Positions 9,172 through 18,300 of a stretch of DNA of 20,000 nucleotides are shown in pieces. The notes below the pieces were generated by a model. That model ran no database searches and was not told where the DNA came from. It was given only the letters and a program-made list of their open reading frames with translations. Made by a program: the position numbers and the translations under genes. The stretch is from Chromera velia (lineage: Eukaryota > Sar > Chromeraceae): the NCBI GenBank assembly GCA_018398765.1, contig JAHBMJ010004247.1, positions 60,001 to 80,000 of the forward strand, in the 5' to 3' direction. Each line of letters opens with the position of its first letter. The stretch's first letter is position 1.

Positions 9172-10600
9172 TGAGCATGTCTTTCCTCGCTGAATTTCTC
9201 CTGCCCGCCTGCCGTGAAGAAGCAAAGGAAGGAAACAGACACACAACTAACCAAGTCCGTGAAGCAGAAGAGGCAGAAAAGTGGCCAGGCGAGTGTGGAG
9301 GAGGAAACGTGACGGTGCATTGTCTGGCCAAAGAAGGGAAGAAAACATGTCTTCTTGAGTGTATGAGAAGATGACAGCAGGCCGACGGCAATCAGCCAGT
9401 CTGTCTCGGGCGGTAACGAGCTGCTGGTTGTTCTCTTCTTTTGTATTCATTTATTGTATTCCAACAGATGGACGGGGTTCATTCTCTCTCTATTTCGATG
9501 CATCGATCAATAGATTGATGTTTCAATTCCACGCTGCAGAGTGATGGCGGGTGCCTATAAAGAAAGCAAGATGGGGGTCTCCAAAGGATGCTTCGTTTTT
9601 TATGTTCGACCGGAATAATGAAATCGGGGAATGTACGATACATATAAGCTGATAGAGAAACGAGGGATGACCTGTGCATGTCGATCAGCGACTCGGGGTG
9701 TGATGGTGGAGAGGAGGGGGGGGAGAACTCATGGGTCAACTGATTGGGTTGGCTGGTGAGGTGAGATGCTCACAAAGTTTGTTTGTGTCGCTCCCTTGCT
9801 GGCTCAGTTTCCTTCGTGCCGATCGATCAATTGATTCTTTCTCTGCAGGACGGGCAGGCGGGGAATAGACAAACAAAGATCCGTGCGTAATCTGTACAAG
9901 TACTTTTCTGTCTTCGGTTCTTTCCCTCCCCTAGCTCTTTTCTGAAGGACGAGCTGGCTCAATGCGTGAATCCAGGAAGGCGGCATGCATGTTTTCGCTT
10001 GTTGAAACGGCCGGTCTGAGTCTGACGGGGGGGAAACAAGGAGGCGGACAGGGAGGGACAGACCGTAAGCATGCAGTCGTCAAATTGAACTGATTGATCA
10101 ACCTTATCGCTCGAATTCGTTCGTCCTTTCATCCATCCATTCATGTCTCCAATTCTCCCCCCTCAGTCTTTCACTCTCTCACTCACTACTTCGAATTCGA
10201 TTTTAAGCTCTTTGATTGATCGAGTGTAAGATTCTATGAAGATTGAGTCGTGAAGTCTTCAACCATTAAAAAATTTATGGCATGCACCCAGTGACTGCAA
10301 GTCGGACAGCAAGTTTTCTGACGACTTGTAAATGGCAGTCATTACATTTTTTTTTTAGTATTTCCTAGGAAATGTTTCTGTATATGAATATATGGGTCAT
10401 ACTTTATGTTATAATCTTGGTCATAATATGTGGCTTAGGACTCGGCGGATTCTGAAGTTAGGAAACTTGTAACGTCTACATATGGCTCTAGATAATAGAT
10501 ATGGCTGCTAGTATAGTTGCCTACAAGTAGCTAGTTGTAGTTGTATATGAACTTATTAAGTCAAAATTATATTCCGGTGCTAAGTTTGCTGCGTACATAT

Positions 10601-11313
10601 CTAGGGTTCACACTCTAAAGTTCTAAAAAAAGAAAGAAAGAAAGTTTGTCTGAGTTTTATATATTTTAAGCTTTGTTAGGATGATTAAGTTCATGCAGAT
10701 CGACCTATAGAGATCGATGCAGTTGTCTGACAGTTGATGGGCAATATTATGTTTTCCATCGATTCCTATAGGTGTTTTTTAATGTTTAAACCATATATTT
10801 GTACTAGAAAATCTATATAAAACCGGTTTCGCTAATAGTTAGGCTAATAGTTTGATCGCTATAGTTGGATCGGACCTTTAACACCGTGACATATTTGTTG
10901 TATACCGACCTAGCTGCTATACCAGTGCAGCCTAGGCGTAACACGAGGAAAACATAATCTATACGTCACGATCCCGGATAAGGTGAGAGTACGGAGGTCA
11001 GACTTCAATTCATTTAATCGATCGATCAGCGCTCTGGCAATGCCGGTCACTACTAAAGATCAATAAATACCGACTTGCATGCACCGATGTGGCTAAATGC
11101 TATAGCCCCCAACCGTTTGTATAGGCGGCCATAAGCTCTATGGAGGAACATACCGCAGCCCCCGAGAGGGCCGTGTCCAGGCGGAACTCAACATGATTTT
11201 TACTTATAAATTTTACAAAGTTCTAAACTTGAATCTAAAGAAAAAAATAACTTTGAAAGAAAGAAAGTTGCCCTCAGTTTTCGTTGTTTAAGGCTTTACA
11301 GTGTGAACCTTAG
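10601..11313. mobile_element. Non-autonomous TIR transposon, element 4 (713 bp)
   Basis: The left end is CTAGGGTTCACACTCTAAAG; the right end read inward is CTAAGGTTCACACTGTAAAG (18 of 20 identical). Exact 8-bp direct repeats GTACATAT flank it (10593-10600 and 11314-11321). The inside is AT-rich with no meaningful open frame. It also has a direct repeat near each end: AAAGTTCTAAA at 10617 and 11217, and GAAAGAAAGAAAG with following sequence at 10632-10675 and 11255-11299. The 8-bp duplication suggests a hAT-like or similar DDE transposase acting in trans; none is encoded here. Confidence 0.88.
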
Positions 11314-11407
11314 GTACATATCATATATAATCATTGTATACAGTCAGTATTTTCTTACACGCTAGATGCTTAGGCTGGAGAGGTTCCTACAGTTGTTAAT
11401 AGCCTGT

Positions 11408-11623
11408 CTCGGCGCCGGCTAGAGAAAAACAAAAAAAAAGATCTCCCTCGATCGTCCACTGTTTTTTTTTTCAGTTAAACAACTATTGTTCAACTGTTGC
11501 ACAAGTGTTGTTTGTGTGTTGCACAACTGTTGTTAAGTGTTGTTCAGGGTCAAAAAATATATATTAAAAAAAAAAAGACTTCCCAAGATCGTCTACTTTT
11601 TTTTTTCTCTAGCCAGCGCCTAG
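11408..11623. mobile_element. MITE-like foldback element 1 (216 bp)
   Basis: The left end is CTCGGCGCCGGCTAGAG and the right end read inward is CTAGGCGCTGGCTAGAG; both are followed by A-tracts. The 8-bp duplication TAGCCTGT is exact (11400-11407 and 11624-11631). Inside is an array of TTGCAAC/GTTGTT-type short repeats (about 11477-11548), in inverse orientation to those of elements 2 and 3. Confidence 0.85.
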
Positions 11624-11631
11624 TAGCCTGT

Positions 11632-11956
11632 TATCATAACAGAAAGTCATTTGTATCAACTTCTCATACTGGCACAGGAGTCTCGAGAGTGACAGGACTG
11701 TCTGTGTCACACCGGCGAGCACATCAGGTGTATAATTTTATGGTAACATATGATAAAACCTTTTTTAAGGCTTCTTATAAAATTAAGCGCTTTTCAGTTT
11801 CTAGTCACTCTCCAATCATCCGAGCAATCATCATTATAAGTCCAATGCATAGAACACTATAAGTAGAACGACTACTTTTACTAGTTTTATATTAGCTTCT
11901 AAACACTCTAGCAAAGCCAACTTCATTCATTCATTCATTCATTCAAATAAAGTTAA
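11632..11956. other. AT-rich spacer between elements 1 and 3
   Basis: Nothing is recognisable apart from a short ATTC tandem repeat at about 11925-11944. Confidence 0.5.
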
Positions 11957-11964
11957 TAAACATT

Positions 11965-12135
11965 CTAAGCATGTCACAGAAAAAAAAAGTCTCTAGAAAA
12001 ATAAGTTTTTACCTGTAACACTTTGCAACACTTGTACAACACTCGTGCAACAGCTAAACAACAGTTGTTTTAGACAAAAAAAGAGTACCTGACAAAGAGA
12101 GTTATTTACTTTTTTTTTCTTTGTGATACCCCTAG
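11965..12135. mobile_element. MITE-like foldback element 3 (171 bp)
   Basis: The left end is CTAAGCATGTCACAG followed by an A-tract and GT; the right end read inward is CTAGGGGTATCACAAAG followed by an A-tract and GT. The exact 8-bp duplication TAAACATT flanks it (11957-11964 and 12136-12143). The interior has a GCAACACTTG-type array ending in AACAACAGTTGTTT (about 12018-12072). Confidence 0.85.
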
Positions 12136-12143
12136 TAAACATT

Positions 12144-13644
12144 CCTTACTTATTTTACTTACTTAATTGTGGTTAAGCCTAGGGTCTTTGAAACCAGAGA
12201 CAAATGGCAATCCATGCATGCAGTTATAAATAAAAGGAGCAAACCACCGCAGCTTAGCCTGCTTCTGCATGAATATGAATAACCACGACCTTCCGCAGCC
12301 TAGGCTGAAGCTAAAGGCTGAACAACCCCACAAGACGTGCGTGCACTCATTTCAGACAAGCTTTGATCAGTGCACTTGCCTTCTTCGGCTCCCGGTCTAC
12401 AATGAATGAAATAAGCTCTCTTACATATGTCTCTTCTTCCCCAATACCTCTTCCCCCAGCTGTAGCAGTCCATCTTGCTCTGCAGACCCTTTCACCGATT
12501 CTTGTTCTCTCTTTCACTCTCTCTGCCAGCAAGTGAAGTTTAGACTTAAGCTGCTCTGTTCGCACGTATGCAGACAATCGATGCACCGCATCATCGATCA
12601 GCTTTTTGCCTTCGACTGCAGGACAGTGAATACAGTGTTCTTCGTAGGATCCACCATGTCTCTTTCCCCCACCAGCATATGCTCGAAGGAGAGAGGTGAA
12701 AAGAGAACTACCAGACAAGAGAGAGCGAGGCAGAGTACGCAATTGAACTGTGTAACCCCACCCTCTTCTAACCCTCCCCCCTAAAAGCAACATGGCCAGA
12801 CGCTGGTGCGATCGGTTCTCTATCTAAAACTTACTCAGTCAGGAGTTGCGTGGATAGATGCCACATGAACGGGTGAGTCTATGCTTACCGACGGGTTTTG
12901 AAGTCAACCATTCCGACAACCATTCTGAGGCTTCCCTTTCTCTCGCTTTCTGCCTGAGTGTCCATTTATTTGTTCCGTTTCTCCCTCTCTGGGTTTCTTT
13001 TCTTAAAAGATCTGGTGCGATTGTCTGAAGCATGCTACTGGCTGAATTGGCCCATATCGGGGTCAGCGATCTGTGCCATGCATCCCAGACTGCCCGAGGA
13101 ACCTCCCTTTCTGTTCTCTTTATGCTTTCTATGAAACCTCCCAACCGACAATCCTATAAACATTCTCTATCAGAATCTCTAAAACATAATAAATTCTAAG
13201 TTAATTTAAAATTTTCTAATATTTCAATGAGTATCAATGAGTTATAATTACAAGTTATACAAATTATAATAAATATTGGAATAAGTGAAACTTATATAGA
13301 TAAAAACTATATGAATAAAATTAAAATCTTGATCGACTGATCAATAATTTGTTACAATGTTATTTATGCATGTGTGCATAGGCTACACTAGTAGGCTGAA
13401 TAGCGAGCCATTAAAGCGAAACAAAATGATGACAAAACGCCTTAATTTATTTCCGGATTCAATCAAGAACGTGCGTGAGAGGCTGAGATGGTGGGAGAAG
13501 TTGGGAGCGCACTCGTCTGAAACGATTGTTACAGACGACTCCAGAAAATTTAAGCTGTATGCGTCTGACCAGATTCGACTGGCTTCTTATTCAATTCTGT
13601 TCTGCCCTTACCTTGGCTCGTTGACATCTCTCAGCGCTAGATTG
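12144..13644. other. Spacer with GC-richer minus-strand open frames of unknown nature
   Basis: Inside the AT-rich island, 12340-13150 is richer in GC and holds two minus-strand open frames (12793-12347, 148 codons; 13144-12839, 101 codons) in different frames. The first contains a Cys-x-x-Cys (HCIHCPAV) and a long helical charged stretch beginning KKLIDDAVHRL. A plus-strand frame at 13357-13656 encodes 99 residues. I recognise no family. A decayed mobile element or captured gene fragment is plausible; expression is unsupported. From 13190 to 13340 the sequence is very AT-rich and empty. Confidence 0.35.
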
Positions 13645-13652
13645 GGGGGAGG

Positions 13653-13878
13653 CTAGGCTCTACACTCTATAAAAAAAAAAAAAAAGTTTCCAATCTTTTA
13701 TTTTTTTTTATTTATCAACTGAAATGTATATGGTTTTCAACGCAACACCCCGTGCAACACTCTTGCAACACTTGAACAACAGTTGTTTGCCTATTGAATG
13801 CCATGATAAATAAAAAAAAATCTATAAAGAAAAAACTTTTTCTCTTCTTTTATTTTTTTTATGTAGTGCGGAGCCTAG
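13653..13878. mobile_element. MITE-like foldback element 2 (226 bp)
   Basis: The left end is CTAGGCTCTACACTCTATAA and the right end read inward is CTAGGCTCCGCACTACATAA; both run into A-tracts. The flanking 8-mers GGGGGAGG (13645-13652) and GAGGGAGG (13879-13886) match at 7 of 8, consistent with an older target duplication. The interior (about 13742-13790) carries a GCAACACTTG-type array ending in AACAACAGTTGTTT, as in element 3. Confidence 0.8.
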
Positions 13879-15354
13879 GAGGGAGGGCACATATGAATTC
13901 ATGGTTGAAGCGTCTCCTTCCTTCTCTCTGTTCCTCTTTGGTTTTTGTGATTTCGCCTCGACACAGAGGGAAGAAAACAATTCTTGGCCGACAATCTGTC
14001 TATCCTGACCTACCGAAGAAGCTAGGACAAAGAAAGAACAGAATGCCCAAGGACCGGAGGGAGAAACGAATGACCAGCGCCGACACGTCTTCAAAATGCC
14101 ACCAACGCTCCCTTCATTTCCTTGCGAGCGACAAAAGACAGAGAAACGAAGAAAGAAGGCAAGAAAGAAAGTGACTACTCGACAGACTGAAAAGGACTGT
14201 ACCCACCCACCCACCCAGCCAGCCACCCTCGCGTTTCTCTCTTCAAACAGACCCTACCCACACAGCCCTCCAGCCATCTCGTACATCAGGAAGTAAGCAA
14301 GCAAACCGTCTTTCGTCCTCCCTGTCCTTTGTTCTCTGTACTTCCCTGCGATGCCCCCTCCCCTACCTTCCCTTCTCTGCCTGACGCCCGCTTCCCTTTC
14401 CGTCCTCTACTTCCTTTCCTGTTGTTGATGTGGTGAGAAGAGAAAAGATCTGGGAAGTGCAAGACGAAGCCTCATCAAAAAAGAGAGAGAGGGACAGAGA
14501 GAAAAGAACCCCCTGAAGTCTACTTCGAGCGGAAGACCGGAGACAAACTTATCCCTCCCTCGGCTTTTGTGCCCCTTCGTTCGGCCAGACCACCGTCAGA
14601 CGACTCGCTCCAATGCACGCACGCACGGCTGAATTCCATTCCTGTGCACGCACGCAGGCAGGCAGGCAGGCAAGCAAGCAAGCCCGTCTTCCGTCAGTGC
14701 TGATTGATATGAACTCGACAGCCTGTTCTGCCGGGCCAAAGACAGAAGAGAAGGGAAAGGAAGGAACGAAGAAATTTGATGTTCTGTCGGGTCGATCGAT
14801 GGAAGGATGGATGAGGATGGGAAGGAAAGAAGGAAGCAAGCTAGTGCAACTCACTCACTCACTCTCTGTCTGTCATTCATGAATACCATTCATACAAAAC
14901 AAAAGCAAAGTAATCAAACCACCACCTCCCAATTGCCCCAACCCCCCCCCCTAAATCGATCCATTTTGAATTTGAAGAGAAGGCCCACAAAGCCCTCCCT
15001 TTTCCCCCTTCCCCAAATGAATAAGTGAATGAATGAAACAAAATCTTCGCTCAAAGAACACCACCCGACCGCCTCCACACCCTTCTCCAGTCGTCCTTCC
15101 CACACTGGTATGCCAGCTTGATCTTGATTTCTATTGATTTTCGCAGCAGACTCAGCCCCCCACCGACCCCCTCTCCACCAATGAACACTTCAATGAGTCA
15201 TTCATTTTCTTCATAACAAAAACCAGCAACACACATGAAAAACAAACATGCAATGCAGACTCCCACCACCGCAAGCACTCATCCGTCCCCTCCAACTGCC
15301 CGATTCAATTCAATTCAGTTCGACTCAAGCAGAGCTCTCCCTCTCTTTCTCTGT
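13879..15354. other. Non-coding spacer downstream of the Hsp110 gene
   Basis: Pyrimidine- and purine-rich DNA with simple repeats (CCCA at about 14200-14215; GCAG/GCAA at 14650-14683; GAAT/TGAA runs near 15017-15035). A plus-strand frame from ATG 13893 could encode 93 residues with a hydrophobic start, but its remainder is Arg/Lys-rich and featureless. No clear AATAAA on the minus strand was found just after the Hsp110 stop. Confidence 0.5.
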
Positions 15355-18300
15355 CTATGCCTGCACGGGCTCTTCCATCGGCACATCCCCGTTCGCGTCC
15401 CCGTTGAGCTTCTGCTCAGCGTCTCCCTTCCCAACATCATCTGCGTCCCCCATGGGTGCGTCCACCTCACCCTCTGTGGTGGGCTGCTCCCCCTCAGGAA
15501 CGTTGTCCCCTCCCTCAATGTCCTTCTTTTCCTTCTTGGGGGACGGGGGGCGCTTCTCTGACATGACCTTGTCCGTCTGCTTCTGCAAAGCCTTTGCCTT
15601 CTCCTGCACCTGCTTGCAGAGGAACAGAGGAGCCTCGTAGGGCTTCCTCAGACTCTGCTTGGTCATAGAGTCCTTCAACCACTGCTGGAGGGATTCTGCG
15701 TCCTCCACAATCTTCTTCCGCTTGTCCGCAGCGATGTGCGCGTAGGCCTCGTCGGGGGACTGGGCCAGCTGGCGGCACTCCGTGATGACAGCCAGGGCGG
15801 AGTCACAGACCTCATTGCGTTGTTGCGCCTCTGTGTAGCGCTGCTGGATCGGGTTGATCTTCGACTGCAAAAAAAGGGGGGGGCGGGAGGGAGAAGGGGG
15901 AAAGGGAGCAAACAAGAAAGGAGCCAAGTTGAGTCGGCGTCGGTGAATACGGTCAATCGTCGTGTGAGCAGAATGAAGAGGGAAAACAAGCCGGTCGGCC
16001 GGCTATGTATTTGTTGCTTTGCATACAAAGCAATAAATAAAGGCTCTCCAATGGACGAACAACCTTCATTCCCAGCAGGGAGCAACAGAGAGCGAGAGGC
16101 AGAAAGAAAGAAAAACATCCCACCCAATCCAATCGGAAATGCGCGCACATACCCCCAAAAAAGTTCGCAGTCACAGCATCAGAAGGGACAAAAATTAAAT
16201 GACGAATCGAGAGGTACTTGCTCACTACCAAGACGAAAGGGAGCATGGAAAAACACAATAAGGTAGAATGAAAGTATGCCATTAGGAAGGCATATGGTTG
16301 CAGCGCCTTTCTTTTCCAGTGCGCTGAACAAGGGACTCAAGACGATCAAATAAAGAGAAGAAAAAGAGAGAGAGACTTTCGAGGCTTCCTGGTGGAGCAG
16401 AGAACGCCAAAAGCTGAGAGCGAATTGTGAAATGGCAGTCAAAAGACACCACCGATATCTCATTGTGCTTTTGACAAACAAACGAACAGAAACTCCCAAA
16501 CAATTAAGTCTCTCTCTCGCTCTTTTTTCTGACAAGGCAACCCACTCCCTACTCACCTGCAGCTCCTCAAGTCTTTTGACGAAGGTGGACTTGGGTGCGT
16601 CGTACTGATCGTACAGCCAGTCCTCTGTCTCTGTCAAGAAAGCCATGACTGTGTCTGCCTGTGCAGGCTCAGCAAAGTCCTTCATGGGCCCAGAGAGCAG
16701 TTCTCTCCCTCTGTACACAAACGACTCACACTCGTTCTGCTTCTCCAGTGTCTCCTGGATCATTCGGTCCGAGTCAATCATAGCCAACTCAGCCTCAAAA
16801 TATTCTTTCAATTTGTTCTCATCGGGAATACCCGGGAAGGGGGGGGGGAGGACTTTCAATTCGATGCGCTTCGTGCGCGTCTTTCTCTTCACCACCTCTT
16901 CCTCCACCTCCTCAAACTCCTCAGCAGGCTTGGCGGCGGCGCCATCTGTGGGCGCATCTGCAGCGGCGGCGGCAGGTGCCTCACCGGCAGGCGCCGCGTT
17001 GGCGTCGTCCATTTTGGCGTCTGCCGACGCCTCTGCGCCCTCTGCAGGGGCAGCAGCAGTCGCATCTCCGTTCATGGTGGCGTCACCTTGTGCGTCGGTG
17101 GAGGGGGGTGCTGCTGCTGGGTCTTCCTTCTTTGCCTTGGGCACTTTCTTCTTCACCTTCACCTTCTCTTCATACTCCTCCTCCTCAATCGCAGTAGCGC
17201 TCTCGACTGTGAACACGCCGTGGATGTTGACGGTCGTGCGGACCTTGATCTTTCGGTTCGAGCCGTCGGCGAGACGGTCAAACTGGATGTGGTATGTTCC
17301 TGCATCAACAAACGAACAAACAGGAACAAAAGAAATGCGAGAAGGAGAGGACAGGAGGAGAGATAGAATGGGGCACACGGACTTGTATTCTCTTCTCTTC
17401 TCTTCCTGTCTCTCCTCTTTCGCGTCTCCAGTCTGACATACCCTGCCTCACCCTCTCCCTTCTCCAGTCAGCACAAGAACCCCGAAAGAGCCAGCTACTG
17501 CCCTTCTCCACTGCGCCACCGACCGACCGACCGACCCAGGTTTTGGTCTTCATCCTTCACTTTCTTGAAGGCCGTGACGTCGAAGGACTCCGCTCTGTTG
17601 AAGGAGACCGTCTTGATCACGTTCATGCAGTCATGCTTGTTGAACAGAACGGAGGACTTCTGAACCGGCCTGCACCGACAAACAAGACAGAAAAAAGACA
17701 CAAGGAAGGACGAATGTAAATGACAACCAAACCAAAGACAGAGACACCGAGAAGAGCACCCCCAAGTTGCCTGTTGACATGACTGCGTGGCTTCCCCTCC
17801 GTGCCAGTTCCCTACACGCAATACCTCCCACAATTGAGCAAAACTCAACATGAAAGCAAAAAAACAAACCCAACGGAAGAGGCAGAAAAGCAAATAAATC
17901 CATGAACAGAGACTGCCGACAGACCCACCCCTTGGCCTCCCGGTCTGCTGCCCCGACCATCTCGACGTCTCCAGATTTCTCCCATGCAATAGAGATGGGT
18001 TGCTGAACGACATCGTTCACCTGCAACAACACAACACACGCACACACGCGCCCATACACACACACACACACACACACAAGACACAGATATTCACACGGGA
18101 GGATAGGAGAAGAAGGAGAGTGACAGATAGGGGAAAACAGAAAAGGGAGAGAAAGCACAACCAATCGATTCATACGAAAGGAAAGGGAACACGAAGAATG
18201 CAGAGAGGGGGCTGGTTCAGCCAAGCCAACCAGCCACGCAGCGCAACTTCATGCTGATCACAACTGCCCCGTCTGCTGACAATCCTTCTCCCTCTCTTCC

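Larger units (their letters stand above)
7937..10600. other. Non-coding spacer after the HPF-cupin gene
   Basis: I see no convincing gene. The longest open frames run through CA/TG, GGGT or pyrimidine repeats and show no domain. The stretch holds the polyA signal, twin hairpins at 8220-8293, (CA)n at 8621-8670 and (TG)n(GGTG)n at 9123-9171. It turns AT-rich from about 10200. A perfect 12-bp palindrome TTTCCTAGGAAA sits at 10361-10372. Confidence 0.6.

Noticed and set aside
8615-9391. Minus-strand open frame of 258 codons
   Set aside because: It spans (CA)n and GGTG arrays, has low-complexity composition and no domain.
12171-12320. Further CTAGG-type motifs (12179 and 12300) as additional transposon ends
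   Set aside because: No inverted partner and no 8-bp flanking repeat could be found for either.
10200-13900. CRISPR array or LTR retroelement in the repeat-rich island
   Set aside because: There are no regularly spaced identical repeats with unique spacers, no long terminal direct repeats and no reverse transcriptase motifs; the inverted-repeat elements explain the structure.
16645-17436. Plus-strand open frame of 263 codons rich in Ala and Ser
   Set aside because: It is the antisense shadow of the Ala/Glu-rich Hsp110 exon.
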